From contig NIRF01000003.1 in assembly GCA_002878375.1 (NCBI GenBank), forward strand, positions 1 through 64,000: 64,000 bases of DNA, in the 5' to 3' direction. Below the pieces are notes generated by a model. The model was not told the DNA's origin. It worked only from the letters and a program-made list of their open reading frames with translations, and made no database searches. Source of the stretch: Dictyoglomus sp. NZ13-RE01 (lineage in GTDB: Bacteria; Dictyoglomota; Dictyoglomia; Dictyoglomales; Dictyoglomaceae). Positions 22,076 through 33,222 of this stretch are shown one piece after another (the stretch's first letter is position 1; each line of letters begins with the position of its first letter). Made by a program: the position numbers and the translations under genes.

Positions 22076-22524
22076 TTTTTACATCTTTATCTCCTGAAGA
22101 TACAATAAATTTAGGTGCAAAATTGGGGGAGAAATTAAAACCTGGAGCTTTCTTAATACTAACTGGTGAATTAGGGAGTGGAAAGACTACATTTATAAAA
22201 GGAATTGCAAAAGCCTTAGATATTAATATTCCTATAACAAGTCCTTCTTTTTTAATCATAAAAGAATATGAAGGAAAGTATCCTTTTATACATGTAGATG
22301 CCTACAGACTAACTTCCCCTTTAGAGCTTATAAACATAGGATGGGAAGAATATTTAAATGGCACAAAGATTATAGCGGTAGAATGGGGAGAGAAAATATT
22401 AGAAATATGCCCTGAAGAGTATTTACAGATAACATTTTTTCATGAAGAATTAAATATAAGAAAATTAATATTTAAAGCTAATGGGGAAAAATACGAGGAG
22501 CTTTTGAGGGAACTCCATATATGA
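22063..22524 (+). CDS. tsaE: tRNA t6A modification ATPase TsaE
   Basis: 153-residue P-loop ATPase (Walker A GELGSGKTTF at about 39-48; HVDAYRL; AVEWGEKI) needed with TsaB and TsaD for threonylcarbamoyl-adenosine at tRNA position 37. It overlaps the purA end by 13 bases and tsaB by 4. The close grouping of tsaE, tsaB and tsaD here supplies the transfer complex; the TsaC/Sua5 enzyme is not in the window. Confidence 0.95.
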   Translation: MGNVIFTSLSPEDTINLGAKLGEKLKPGAFLILTGELGSGKTTFIKGIAKALDINIPITSPSFLIIKEYEGKYPFIHVDAYRLTSPLELINIGWEEYLNGTKIIAVEWGEKILEICPEEYLQITFFHEELNIRKLIFKANGEKYEELLRELHI

Positions 22525-23216
22525 GAATATTAGCGATTAATACAGCATCAAAACAAGCAAATATAACTTTATGGGAAGATAAAGGAGAGATTTGGGAACT
22601 TTCATATACTACAGACAATAGATCCTTTGGAGAATTGCTTATTCCCAATCTGCAAACTTTACTTTCAAAGAGCCATTGGAGCTTAGAGGATATAGACCTC
22701 TTTGTGGTAACAAAAGGTCCAGGCTCCTTTACTGGATTAAGAATAGGTATAGTTACTATAAAAACTTTGGCACAAATTTACGAAAAACCAATCTCCGCTC
22801 CAACCTATTTAGATGTACTTGCGTATCAGAATAAATTTCCAGGTTTGATATTTAGTATTATTCCTGCGAGAAAAAATGAATTCCATGTATCCATTTACAA
22901 AAATTGGGATGAATTCTCTAAAATAGAGCCTGAAAAGGTTTATGAGAAAAATGAGTTAATTAAAAAAATTAATTATACAAGTAATATTCTTATAGTTGGA
23001 GAAATAACAAAAGAGTTGGAAGATTTATTACCAGAGGAATTAAAGCCTGCAGTTTGCCATTCTACTTTGAAAGGATCAGCATTAGCAGAATTGGGCTTAA
23101 TAATGTTCAAAAACGGAGAATCAACAACCTATTTAGATCTATATCCTTATTATGGACAAAAATCCAGTGCAGAAATTAATTGGGAGAAAATCTATGGAAG
23201 TCAAAAAAAATATTGA
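22521..23216 (+). CDS. tsaB: tRNA t6A modification protein TsaB
   Basis: 231 residues, ASKHA-fold partner of TsaD. The N-terminal MRILAINTASKQANITLW and the VTKGPGSFTGLRIGIVTIK segment (residues 63-81) are typical. It overlaps tsaE by 4 bases and extends 23 bases into the rimI coding region. Confidence 0.94.
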   Translation: MRILAINTASKQANITLWEDKGEIWELSYTTDNRSFGELLIPNLQTLLSKSHWSLEDIDLFVVTKGPGSFTGLRIGIVTIKTLAQIYEKPISAPTYLDVLAYQNKFPGLIFSIIPARKNEFHVSIYKNWDEFSKIEPEKVYEKNELIKKINYTSNILIVGEITKELEDLLPEELKPAVCHSTLKGSALAELGLIMFKNGESTTYLDLYPYYGQKSSAEINWEKIYGSQKKY

Positions 23217-23646
23217 AATTCGCCCCATGGAATTAAAAGATATTGATGATGTGTATGAAATAAATAGACTTTCTTTTTCATCCCCATGGAGTAAAGAGAG
23301 TTTTGAAAGAGAACTTATAAGTAATAAAATTGCTCATTATTTTGTGGCATTATTAGATGAAAAAATAGTAGGATACATAGGAATATGGCAAATATTTCAA
23401 GAAGCCCAAATAACTGCTATAGCGGTACATCCAGATTATAGAAGGATGGGAATTGGTGAAGCACTTTTGGATTATATAATAAATCTATGTGAGCAGAATT
23501 ATATAAAAGAAATCATTCTGGAAGTGAGAGTTTCGAATACAATAGCTCAAAATTTGTATTACAAAAAAGGTTTTAAAAAAGTTGGTATTAGAAAATGGTA
23601 TTACAAAGATGGGGAAGATGCTTTAGTCATGGTAAAAAAACTATGA
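23194..23646 (+). CDS. rimI: Ribosomal-protein-alanine N-acetyltransferase RimI
   Basis: GNAT acetyltransferase, 150 residues from this start. The acetyl-CoA-binding loop is AVHPDYRRMGIGEALLDYI, and the C-terminal LEVRVSNTIAQNLYYKKGFK is typical of RimI. The frame is open back to an ATG at 23152, but GGGAGAAAATCT lies just before the ATG at 23194 and the N-terminus then fits the family. It is embedded between tsaB and tsaD, a common arrangement. Confidence 0.9.
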   Translation: MEVKKNIEIRPMELKDIDDVYEINRLSFSSPWSKESFERELISNKIAHYFVALLDEKIVGYIGIWQIFQEAQITAIAVHPDYRRMGIGEALLDYIINLCEQNYIKEIILEVRVSNTIAQNLYYKKGFKKVGIRKWYYKDGEDALVMVKKL

Positions 23647-23658
23647 GGGTGATAATCA

Positions 23659-24660
23659 ATGATAGTATTAGGTATAGAAACATCTTGTGATGAAACCAGT
23701 ATTGCGCTTGTAAAAGAAGGTAAAGAAATATTGTCAAACATAATATCTTCCCAGGTAGATATACACAAAATTTATGGAGGAGTAGTTCCAGAAATTGCCT
23801 CACGTCTCCATGCAGAAAGAATTAATTCTCTCCTAAAATTAGCTTTGGACTCAGCCCATATTAGATTTAAAGATATAGATCTGATAAGCGTCACCTATGG
23901 ACCTGGATTAGTTGGAGCTTTATGGGTCGGTATAACTATGGCAAAAACCATATCTCTTGCCCTTAACAAGCCTTTAATAGGAGTAAATCACTTAGTGGGA
24001 CACATATTTGCTAACTTCTTAAGAGAAGATCCACCAGAGTTTCCTTTTATTTCCTATATAATTTCTGGAGGTCACACAGAACTCATTTTAGTAGAAGATT
24101 ATGATAAATATAAATTATTGGGACAAACCTTAGATGATGCAGCTGGGGAAGCTTTTGATAAAGTAGCAAGACTATTAGGGTTAGAATATCCTGGTGGTCC
24201 TGCTATTGAGAAAGTTGCAAAGGATGGGAAATTAACCTTTGATTTTCCAAAAGTAAAATGTGATAGAGATCTTGATATAAGTTTTAGCGGACTCAAAACT
24301 TCTGTTTTATACTTAATTAGAAATCTCCAAAAAGAAGGGAAAGCAATACCTATTGCGGATATAGCATTTTCTTTTCAGCATAGAATTGTAGAAGAACTTC
24401 TGGAAAGGGCACTTTTAGCTCTTAATAAATTTAATATATCCACATTGGTTCTGGCAGGAGGAGTAGTTGCAAATAAATATCTACAAGAGAGATTCTATAA
24501 GGCATCTAAGGAAGAGGGTTTCAAAATATATATGCCTCCTCCAATCTTATGTACTGATAATGCTGCTATGATTGCTAGTGCTGGATATTATTTATTCAAA
24601 AAGGGGAAAATTGATAATTTATATATTTCCGCAAATCCCTCTTTGACCTTAGGAGTTTAA
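23659..24660 (+). CDS. tsaD: tRNA N6-adenosine threonylcarbamoyltransferase TsaD
   Basis: 333-residue catalytic subunit for t6A37. [16 protein letters not shown] at the N-terminus, the metal-binding histidines in [10 protein letters not shown] (about 110-119), [12 protein letters not shown], and [11 protein letters not shown] near the C-terminus are all present. 12 bases after rimI, same strand, with GAGGGTGATAATCA before the ATG. Confidence 0.96.
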   Translation: MIVLGIETSCDETSIALVKEGKEILSNIISSQVDIHKIYGGVVPEIASRLHAERINSLLKLALDSAHIRFKDIDLISVTYGPGLVGALWVGITMAKTISLALNKPLIGVNHLVGHIFANFLREDPPEFPFISYIISGGHTELILVEDYDKYKLLGQTLDDAAGEAFDKVARLLGLEYPGGPAIEKVAKDGKLTFDFPKVKCDRDLDISFSGLKTSVLYLIRNLQKEGKAIPIADIAFSFQHRIVEELLERALLALNKFNISTLVLAGGVVANKYLQERFYKASKEEGFKIYMPPPILCTDNAAMIASAGYYLFKKGKIDNLYISANPSLTLGV

Positions 24661-24662
24661 TA

Positions 24663-25688
24663 ATGAAAAATATTAATAGTACTTTGAAAAAAGGACTGAG
24701 ATACTCAATAAGTCTAACCATACTTGTTATTATAATTCTTTTAATCTTTACAACCGAAGATAAAACCTTTACTGCTCTTAAAAAAATAAACTTCTCCGCT
24801 ATAGTCTGCGCAATATCTTTAAATATACTTAGTTGGTTTATCTCCGCATTAAGATATAAAACATTAGTTAACAGTTTTAGTAATAAAATAAGTTTTGTTG
24901 AGGCATTACAAATTCATCTATCCTATTACTTTGCATCTGGTATAACACCCACGTCTGCAGGCGGAGAACCATTAGAAATGTACCTTCTTTCTAAAAAAAA
25001 CATACCTCTTGGACAGGCAACGGCATTTAGCCTCCTGAGGTATATGACAAATACTTTAACTTTTGCAGTAGCAACACCTATTGTGATCTATTTTTATTCG
25101 TACTTATTTCCTAATAAGATAGTTAGAGATTTAATTAAATATGGAGCTGTTTTATTAGGGATCATTATTGGATTATTTCTTATAAGTTTATACAAACCAA
25201 GACCCATAAAAAGATTGATTGCAAGATTACTGCTAAAATTTAAAAATCTTCCCTTATTAAAAAACCTTCATCCCTATAAAATAATTAGAATTGTATTTAA
25301 GACTGTGGACGATTTTCATTCCACCCTATGGAGCTTTTTAAAAGATAAAAAACTTGCTCTCTTTCAATTTATTTTGTTAAACATATTAGCATGGATAACG
25401 TACTTTCTGATTGCTCCCACTATTCTTTTAGGCTTTGGTCTTAAAGTACGCTGGGTTGAAATGGTTTTAGTCCAAATACCTGTTCTCTTTCTACTATTTT
25501 ATGTTCCCACTCCAGGAGGAAGTGGAGCATCAGAATTACTCTTTTCTTTGGTATTTGCACCTTATGTCCCTAAGTATATCTTAGGTATATTTATAATAAT
25601 TTGGAGAACCCTCACCCACTACTTTACCCTCATTGTAGGAGGATTTATCCTCTTCTATATTTTAGGCATTAAAAATTGGGGTGAGTAA
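24663..25688 (+). CDS. UPF0104/lysylphosphatidylglycerol-synthase-TM family membrane protein
   Basis: 341 residues with about eight hydrophobic segments. The loop SGITPTSAGGEPLEMYLLSK (about 98-117) and PTPGGSGASELLFS near the C-terminus are the two conserved signatures of the family, which covers flippase-like domains and many proteins of unknown role. No catalytic lysyltransferase domain is attached. It starts 2 bases after tsaD with TAGGAGT as ribosome binding site, so it is cotranscribed. Confidence 0.85.
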   Translation: MKNINSTLKKGLRYSISLTILVIIILLIFTTEDKTFTALKKINFSAIVCAISLNILSWFISALRYKTLVNSFSNKISFVEALQIHLSYYFASGITPTSAGGEPLEMYLLSKKNIPLGQATAFSLLRYMTNTLTFAVATPIVIYFYSYLFPNKIVRDLIKYGAVLLGIIIGLFLISLYKPRPIKRLIARLLLKFKNLPLLKNLHPYKIIRIVFKTVDDFHSTLWSFLKDKKLALFQFILLNILAWITYFLIAPTILLGFGLKVRWVEMVLVQIPVLFLLFYVPTPGGSGASELLFSLVFAPYVPKYILGIFIIIWRTLTHYFTLIVGGFILFYILGIKNWGE

Positions 25689-25701
25689 TTTATATATTGA
25701 T

Positions 25702-25730
25702 TTGAATTTTAGGTAAGAGAGCATTATAAT
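25702..25730 (+). promoter_or_regulatory. Promoter of the radical SAM/winged-helix pair
   Basis: TTGAAT (25702-25707), 17 bases, TATAAT (25725-25730). The expected start is about 25737, giving a leader of roughly 30 bases with GGGGGTG before the ATG at 25767. Confidence 0.65.
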
Positions 25731-25766
25731 AATATCAAAAATTTTGGTTATTTTGGGGGTGTAAAC

Positions 25767-27155
25767 ATGTATGAATTAACCAAATTAAAGATGCATACAG
25801 CAAGTTGGACTTTCGAGAAAGTATTCCGATATGTCGCCAAAGATTACCAAAAAAGAATTCCTCAACTTATAAATCTTGTAAAGAAATTTAGCCCTGATGA
25901 AGGAACAGATAAAATAATTAAAATAGTAGAAGACAATTTTTACAATAATCCTGATGTACAGAGATTAATTAATAAAGTATTTACTGATTATGATCCTGAA
26001 TATGTAGGTAAAATATTAGCATTGGTTATTATAAATGTTGGATTCTTCTGGATTCACTATGATAAACTTAATAGAGAAAAGTTTGGAGATATAGCCACAC
26101 CTTACACCATTCTCATAAGTCCTACCATGAGATGCAATCTGAGATGCATAGGATGTTATGCAGGAAATTATTCAAAAGATGATGATCTTCCTCCTGAGAT
26201 TGTTGATAGAATAATAAGAGAAGGCGAAGATATTGGATGCTACTTCTATACAATTTTAGGAGGAGAGCCTTTTGTATATCCTAAACTATTAGATATAGTA
26301 AATAAGCATCCAAACTCAGTATTTCAAATCTTCACAAATTCAACATTATTGAATGAGAAAATCATTGAAAGATTCTGGAAAAGTAAAAATGTAGTACCTG
26401 TTCTTTCTATAGAAGGAGATGAGGAAGAAACTGACAAGAGAAGAGGAAATGGGGTTTATGCTAAAGTGGTAGAAGCCATGGATATGTTAAAGAAAGAAGG
26501 AATTCCTTTTGGATATTCTATAACTTTAACAAGATATAATTACGAAAAGGTAACAAGACCAGAATTTTATCAATGGCTTTCAGATAAAGGAGCCTTCTTT
26601 GGATGGACCTTCCTATATATGCCTGTAGGTAGAGACGATGATCCATCTTTAATGCCAACTCCAGAGCAGAGAGCAGAATACGGAAAGTTCATTAGAAAAA
26701 TAAGAGGAAAACTTCCTATTTATCCAATGGACTTTTGGAATGATGCGCCTTATGTAGGTGGGTGTATTGCAGGTGGTAGAAGATATCTTCATATAAATCA
26801 TAAAGGTGAAGTAGAACCTTGTATATTTGCCCACTTTGCTGTAGATAACATTAAGGAAAAATCTTTAGTTGATGCTTTAAGATCTCCTTTCTTTAGAGAA
26901 ATTCGATCTCGACAGCCATTCCATGAAAATCTACTTCTTCCTTGTATGATAATAGACTCTCCATGGATATTAAGAGAGATAGTTGCAAAAACTGGAGCTC
27001 ATCCCACCCATCCTGGAGCAGATGATATAATAACCAAGTTTGCACCAGAAATGGATAAATATGCGGAAGAAGTAAGAAGAGTTTTGAATCCAATATGGGT
27101 AGAAGAATTTGGAGGGAAAGTTCCTGTAGAAGAAGATAAAGGGGTGAAGGTATAA
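25767..27155 (+). CDS. Radical SAM protein with SPASM/twitch-like C-terminus
   Basis: 462 residues. An all-helical N-terminal part of about 110 residues is followed by the radical SAM core with SPTMRCNLRCIGCYAG (CX3CX2C at about 124-131), LGGEPFVYPKL and LSIEGDEEETDKRRG. The C-terminal part has GGCIAGGRRYLHINHKGEVE and PCIFAHF, with further cysteines that could bind a second cluster. The substrate is not known. A single-base-gap partner encodes a winged-helix protein, suggesting a locally regulated or coupled function. Confidence 0.85.
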   Translation: MYELTKLKMHTASWTFEKVFRYVAKDYQKRIPQLINLVKKFSPDEGTDKIIKIVEDNFYNNPDVQRLINKVFTDYDPEYVGKILALVIINVGFFWIHYDKLNREKFGDIATPYTILISPTMRCNLRCIGCYAGNYSKDDDLPPEIVDRIIREGEDIGCYFYTILGGEPFVYPKLLDIVNKHPNSVFQIFTNSTLLNEKIIERFWKSKNVVPVLSIEGDEEETDKRRGNGVYAKVVEAMDMLKKEGIPFGYSITLTRYNYEKVTRPEFYQWLSDKGAFFGWTFLYMPVGRDDDPSLMPTPEQRAEYGKFIRKIRGKLPIYPMDFWNDAPYVGGCIAGGRRYLHINHKGEVEPCIFAHFAVDNIKEKSLVDALRSPFFREIRSRQPFHENLLLPCMIIDSPWILREIVAKTGAHPTHPGADDIITKFAPEMDKYAEEVRRVLNPIWVEEFGGKVPVEEDKGVKV

Positions 27156-27728
27156 ATGGCAATAACAGAAAGAAGAAGACAGTTTTTACAAGTCCTCCAT
27201 GAGCTTTACAAGGAGAAAAATAGACCTATTCATTACTATGAGATAGCTAAAAAAGTAAAAGTTAGCCCTGCAACTGCCTATGATATTCTCCAACTTCTAT
27301 ACAAAGAAGGGTATGTTGAAACCATATATGAAGAGGATAGTTTAAGAAAAAGGGGAAGAAAAAAGGTATTTTTTAGGCCAAAGGAGGAAAAAGGCGATCT
27401 CTTTGAGATTAATATAGACAGAACAAACGCTCTTCTTCTTTGCACAAGTTTTCTGCTTTTTCTTATCAAAAAATTAAAATGGAGTGAAGATTTAAAAAAT
27501 TATGTTCTTTTCTTATTAGGAAGTAATCTAAAAATTAATATAGATTATATCCTTTTAGCTATACCTCTTTTAATCATTGGCTATATTGGTAAAAGTATAT
27601 TTGAAGGAATAGATAGAGAAAGAATTAGAAGTACATTAGAGGATTACTGGAGATCACTAACAAGTTTAGCGGATGAGGAAAAAAGAGCACTTTTCAATCT
27701 AATTATATCCACTGTAAAAAGCATATAA
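27156..27728 (+). CDS. Winged helix-turn-helix protein with hydrophobic C-terminus
   Basis: 190 residues. The N-terminal third (YYEIAKKVKVSPATAYDILQ, about 27-46, then LLYKEGYVETIYEE) is a winged helix. After a basic RKRGRKKVFF stretch come two hydrophobic segments (about 93-107 and 125-145), so it could be membrane-tethered. The ATG follows the stop of the radical SAM gene directly, and the two are cotranscribed. It may regulate that operon; the sequence does not show the target. Confidence 0.65.
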   Translation: MAITERRRQFLQVLHELYKEKNRPIHYYEIAKKVKVSPATAYDILQLLYKEGYVETIYEEDSLRKRGRKKVFFRPKEEKGDLFEINIDRTNALLLCTSFLLFLIKKLKWSEDLKNYVLFLLGSNLKINIDYILLAIPLLIIGYIGKSIFEGIDRERIRSTLEDYWRSLTSLADEEKRALFNLIISTVKSI

Positions 27729-27731
27729 AAA

Positions 27732-27754
27732 GAGGGGGGAATCTTTCCCCCCTC
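27732..27754 (-). terminator. Intrinsic terminator of the arabinoside operon
   Basis: GAGGGGGGAA, loop TCT, TTCCCCCCTC is a perfect 10-bp GC-rich stem. On the minus strand it is followed by TTTTTATATG, so it ends the NIF3/sugar operon, whose stop codon lies at its edge. On the plus strand there is no T run, but the stem may still slow read-through from the winged-helix gene. Confidence 0.8.
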
Positions 27755-28706
27755 ACACTCTTGAAACTCTTATAAATCCTGACGCATTTATTATTTCTAC
27801 TCCATTTTTCTCAATATTATCTAGTATAATGTTCATCCCTAAAGAATCAGAAGCCATATGCCCTGCTATCACCACATTTATATGATGCTTTTCTGCCTCT
27901 TTTCTATGGTCTTCACTCATATGCATCCCTACTATGGTTCCTATTCCAGCTTGTGCCATTTTTTCTATCAGCTCTACAGCTCCTTCCGTTCCTCCTGTCA
28001 TATCTACAAAGATTTTTCCAGCCCTATTTTTAGGGTTTCCAACTAATATTTTTGGTGGATTATTCCTCTTAATTGCCTCTTTATACTCAGGAATTTCCTC
28101 CAAGATTTCTAAGACTTCTCCTAAGGTATATGGAGTTTTCTCGTCAAACAATCTTTGTAAATAAGTAGCTACACAGTTGTCTGCAGGAGTATGACAGCAC
28201 ATAAAAGGAATATCTAATATTCTTGCAGAATCTACAGACTTATAATGATTAGCAGGGAGAACTCTTCTTTCCACCTCTCCAATACGAGGATACATTAATC
28301 CTTCTGCAATATTTATAGGAATGCCCCATTTATATAAAAGGTCTTCTTGAAGATGCATAACCTCGTAGAAATTGGCATATGCCTTTCCCTGAGGATGATG
28401 GGATATTACAAGATCAACCTTTCTGTTTTGCCTTTCCAATTCTTTTGCAAGTAGTAATTCCGATGTATCAATATCTATACCTACTAAAACTCTTTTAACC
28501 TCTCTTTCTGGATCACCATAAAGAATTCTTGTGTCAGCATATGGGTTTTTTAGCTTTTCTAAGTCAAATCTTTCCCTTTCTTTATCATTCATCTTCTCAT
28601 ATTCTCTTCTAGTTCTTTCTAATAACTTTTGTACCTCATCCCAACCTCTGGGATCATTCTTCATGCCAATCTCCACAAAGAGTTCATATATTTCCTGTAT
28701 TTTCAT
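27753..28706 (-). CDS. NIF3-family metal-binding protein
   Basis: 317 residues. ISHHPQGKAY (about 98-107) and the C-terminal VVIAGHMASDSLGMNI are the two metal-ligand regions of the NIF3/YbgI/DUF34 superfamily, with CCHTPADNC between. The N-terminal 60-residue helical part is not typical of the short YbgI form. Function in this superfamily is unsettled. Here it is the last gene of the arabinofuranosidase operon (GGGGAGGAAATTAC before the ATG, 22 bases after the isomerase gene), which suggests a role around sugar metabolism. Confidence 0.75.
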   Translation of the reverse strand: MKIQEIYELFVEIGMKNDPRGWDEVQKLLERTRREYEKMNDKERERFDLEKLKNPYADTRILYGDPEREVKRVLVGIDIDTSELLLAKELERQNRKVDLVISHHPQGKAYANFYEVMHLQEDLLYKWGIPINIAEGLMYPRIGEVERRVLPANHYKSVDSARILDIPFMCCHTPADNCVATYLQRLFDEKTPYTLGEVLEILEEIPEYKEAIKRNNPPKILVGNPKNRAGKIFVDMTGGTEGAVELIEKMAQAGIGTIVGMHMSEDHRKEAEKHHINVVIAGHMASDSLGMNIILDNIEKNGVEIINASGFIRVSRV

Positions 28707-28728
28707 GTAATTTCCTCCCCTACATCGT

Positions 28729-30213
28729 TTATTTTAAAAACGGATTTTCATCTGGATAAAGAGTTCCTGCTGGTAAAGGATAGTAAATCTCCTCTATTCC
28801 CAAAACCTTAAGAACTTCAAATAAGGTTTTTCCTACATGTTTAAAACCAACTGCAGAGTGATGTGGAAACTTCTTTTCTAACAACACATACCTATAAAAT
28901 CTTCCCATTTCTTTTACTGCAAATACACCTATACAACCAAAAGACTTAGGATCTATGTCTAAGACTTCTCCTTCCGCTATGTATGCTCTCAAGTTTGTTG
29001 ATGGTGTACTCTGCAGTCTAAAGAGAATTATTTCACCAGGTCTTATTCTACCCTCTAAAGTACCTCTTGTAATATCAGGTTCTTTCCCAGGTTCCATTAG
29101 TCTATGCATTATTAACTGATATTTCATTGAATAATCTAACAAACAGCATGATGGTGTATTTCCACAATGAAATCCCATAAATAGGTCTGTTGCCTTATAA
29201 TCTTTAATTTTGTCCTTTGATTCCTCTATTAAATCATAAGGAACAGTATTATTTATATCTAGTAGTGTTGCAGGTACTTCACTGGCTGTATATATCATAT
29301 ATTCACTAAGAGCTCCGTAAACATCAACCTCACAAGCAACAGGAATACCACGTGTAGCAAGACGTGAATTCACATAGCAAGGAACAAAGCCAAAGAATTT
29401 CTCAAAGGCTGGCCAGCATTTATTTGCAAATATAGCAAACTCCGCCATACCTAAATTTTTCTCTAAAAATTCTGTTAGTGCCACTTCATACTGGGCTAAT
29501 TTTCTTAGTAGCTCAGGATATTTGTTTCCAACTCCAAGCTCTTTTGACATATCCTCCATTATTTCAGGAATTTTAGGATGATTTTCTGCACTTCTATATA
29601 TATCTAATAAATCTAATTCACTATTTTCCATTATAGATATTCCAAGATCATATAGAGGCTTAATTGGAGTATGCATAGTAACAAAATCTTCTGGTCGAGG
29701 TCCAAAAGAAAAGATCTTAAGTTTTTTCAATGCCAATAAAACCCTTGCTATTGGTATAAATTCCTTAATCATATCCGCAATTTCAGAAGGTATACCTACT
29801 GGATATGTGGGGATATAAACCCTTCTATTTCTCAAGCCTAAATTGTATGAAAGACTTAAGAAGCCACAGTATGCGTCTCCTCTTCCATTAAAAAGATCTC
29901 TTCCCGTTTCCTCCCCAGCTGCACATGCCATCACAGGACCATCAAATTTTTGGGCAAGAAGAGAAGTAGGTCCTTCAGGACCAAAATTACCAAGATATAT
30001 GACTAAACTATTAACACCTTTATCCTTTATCTCTTGTAATGCTTTTCCTACATCCGCTTCTTTCTCAACGATAGTTTCCAAATTTATTATTGGAATACCT
30101 TTTTTATTACATTCCTCAACTACCTTATTTCTTCTATTTCTCGATAGCTCAATAGGGAAGCAATCTCTACTTACCGCTACAATCCCCAATTTTACCTCTG
30201 GAATATTTTTCAT
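28729..30213 (-). CDS. L-fucose/L-arabinose isomerase-fold sugar isomerase
   Basis: 494 residues, related to the FucI/AraA fold. PVACEVDVYGALSEYMIY (around 315-332), LLDINNT and GFHCGNTPSC carry the likely Glu, Asp and His metal ligands of the active site. The N-terminal domain has LVIYLGNFGPEGPTSLLAQK. It is not a canonical AraA. As it lies between a GH51 arabinofuranosidase and a class II aldolase/epimerase, it may isomerise L-arabinose (or a related pentose or L-fucose). The substrate is an inference from context. AGGAGGTG precedes the ATG. Confidence 0.75.
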   Translation of the reverse strand: MKNIPEVKLGIVAVSRDCFPIELSRNRRNKVVEECNKKGIPIINLETIVEKEADVGKALQEIKDKGVNSLVIYLGNFGPEGPTSLLAQKFDGPVMACAAGEETGRDLFNGRGDAYCGFLSLSYNLGLRNRRVYIPTYPVGIPSEIADMIKEFIPIARVLLALKKLKIFSFGPRPEDFVTMHTPIKPLYDLGISIMENSELDLLDIYRSAENHPKIPEIMEDMSKELGVGNKYPELLRKLAQYEVALTEFLEKNLGMAEFAIFANKCWPAFEKFFGFVPCYVNSRLATRGIPVACEVDVYGALSEYMIYTASEVPATLLDINNTVPYDLIEESKDKIKDYKATDLFMGFHCGNTPSCCLLDYSMKYQLIMHRLMEPGKEPDITRGTLEGRIRPGEIILFRLQSTPSTNLRAYIAEGEVLDIDPKSFGCIGVFAVKEMGRFYRYVLLEKKFPHHSAVGFKHVGKTLFEVLKVLGIEEIYYPLPAGTLYPDENPFLK

Positions 30214-30236
30214 TTAAAATTCACCTCCTACAAAAT

Positions 30237-30926
30237 TTATCTTTGACCATAAATATTATGGAATCTCTCATACCATTTTCTAACCTCTTCCATCGGAATA
30301 GCAGAAGGCTGTCCCATTGTGATTGCCAAATAACAAGTTTTAGCAATTTCCTCTACCATAACAGCATATTTTAAAGCTTCTGTAGGACTCTTTCCAAAAG
30401 TAAAAACACCATGATTTTTCAGAAGTATCACTGGGACAAAAAAAGTATTACTTTTTACCCACTCAGGTCTATTTATAGTCTCCATTGTTTCTAAAATTGC
30501 ATTTCCAACATCCTCTAAAGGGATAGGTGAAGCATATCTTGCTACAGGAATTTCTTCCCCAAAATAATCTGCATGGGAAGTTAAATAAACAGGAATAGGC
30601 TTTCCTAATATGGCAAAGCTTGTGGCATAAGGAGAATGAGTATGGACAATACCACAAATCTCCTTCCTCTTTCTGTAGACTATAATATGAGAAAGAGTAT
30701 CAACTGATGGTTTTAAATCTCCTTCTACAATATTTCCTTCTAAATCAACTACCACCATCTTTTCAGGAGAAAGATCCTCATATTTTACCCCACTTGGCTT
30801 TATTACCACAAGATTTGTCTCAGGATCTCTGCCACTCACATTTCCACTAGTCATAACTACTAAGTTATTCTTAGGAAGCTCCATATTCATCTCATAAACT
30901 TCTTTTCTCAACCTTTCTAAGATCAT
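30237..30926 (-). CDS. Class II aldolase / L-ribulose-5-phosphate 4-epimerase family protein
   Basis: 229 residues. SGNVSGRDPETNLVVIKPSG (about 27-46) and the zinc-ligand HTHSPYATSFA, HADYFG and LLKNHGVFTFG motifs are those of the AraD/FucA family. The family contains L-ribulose-5-phosphate 4-epimerase and L-fuculose-phosphate aldolase; with the adjacent arabinofuranosidase, AraD-type activity is the better guess. 19 bases follow the GH51 gene on the same strand, with GGGGG before the ATG. Confidence 0.85.
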   Translation of the reverse strand: MILERLRKEVYEMNMELPKNNLVVMTSGNVSGRDPETNLVVIKPSGVKYEDLSPEKMVVVDLEGNIVEGDLKPSVDTLSHIIVYRKRKEICGIVHTHSPYATSFAILGKPIPVYLTSHADYFGEEIPVARYASPIPLEDVGNAILETMETINRPEWVKSNTFFVPVILLKNHGVFTFGKSPTEALKYAVMVEEIAKTCYLAITMGQPSAIPMEEVRKWYERFHNIYGQR

Positions 30927-30945
30927 CTTTAATCCCCCATTTCAT

Positions 30946-32567
<1,622 letters not shown>

Positions 32568-32596
32568 AGCCTCATTCACCAAATTTTTTACTAAAG

Positions 32597-32625
32597 TATA
32601 TACTATAATTTTAAATGTATGTCAA
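32597..32625 (-). promoter_or_regulatory. Promoter of the arabinoside operon
   Basis: TTGACA (32620-32625), 17 bases, TATATA (32597-32602) on the minus strand. The -10 lies within the perfect palindrome AGTATATACT (32595-32604). Transcription would begin near 32590 and read the LacI-domain remnant before the GH51 gene. Confidence 0.6.
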
Positions 32626-32658
32626 ATAAGATTCTTTACTACGATCAATCTTAGGAAT

Positions 32659-32763
32659 TCACTGCGATAATATGGCTTCTAATCCATTTTGGAAATCTAC
32701 TAACTGAGATATATACTCTTCTAATTCTGATATTTTTCTTAATATCAAATTCTTATCTACCAA
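32659..32763 (-). pseudogene. HepT (DUF86) toxin, N-terminal remnant
   Basis: Reading from the TTG at 32763 gives (M)VDKNLILRKISELEEYISQ then LVDFQNGLEAILSQ and a TGA: 34 residues. The first 25 are the start of HepT/DUF86 HEPN toxins. The catalytic Arg-x4-His region of the full protein is missing. AAGGAG lies 8 bases ahead of the TTG, inside the preceding MNT gene, which it overlaps as in intact MntA-HepT pairs. Confidence 0.65.
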
Positions 32764-33181
32764 TATTGTATCTCCTTTTAAAAATAGCTCTCTCTTTTAC
32801 AGAGAAATCAAAATATTCTCTTAATGTTAAAGATTCAAAAGAATATCTTAATGAAGGATCTTTATCAACAAGAACTTTCTTATTCTGTATAATTCTTGCT
32901 TTTAGGGATAATGGGGCGGTATTAAGAATAACTAAATCAATCTCATCTGTATTTAGAGCATCAATTAATAAAGAGAGAATTTCCAACTTTGTTTCTAATA
33001 TATTTTCTGTTTCTAAAAGATATATGGCTATATCTATATCGCTTATAGGAGAAATTCTTCCCTTAGCTAAACCCCCAAATAAATATGCAAACACAACATT
33101 ATGATGCTTTTCAAGGATATTCTTAGCCCTTAAAATAAGCTCTTCTATATTTTCAGGTAAAACTCTTTTACCAATTCTCAT
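32753..33181 (-). CDS. MNT-type nucleotidyltransferase (MntA-like antitoxin)
   Basis: 142 residues. The nucleotidyltransferase signature reads FGGLAKGRISPISDIDIAIY (about 36-55); the usual GS is GG here, while the DxD is intact. In MntA-HepT modules MntA AMPylates and silences the HEPN toxin. Its partner gene downstream is truncated. No ribosome binding site precedes the ATG; a TTGACT followed by TATAAA (on the minus strand, about 33195-33220) would give a very short leader. Confidence 0.8.
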   Translation of the reverse strand: MRIGKRVLPENIEELILRAKNILEKHHNVVFAYLFGGLAKGRISPISDIDIAIYLLETENILETKLEILSLLIDALNTDEIDLVILNTAPLSLKARIIQNKKVLVDKDPSLRYSFESLTLREYFDFSVKERAIFKRRYNIGR

Positions 33182-33222
33182 TTCTACTATAATTTATAAT
33201 TCTAAAGTTTTTTAGTCAATCA

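Noticed and set aside
23152-23193. Earlier ATG for rimI
   Set aside because: It lies in the tsaB coding region without a ribosome binding site. GGGAGA precedes the ATG at 23194 and the length then fits RimI.
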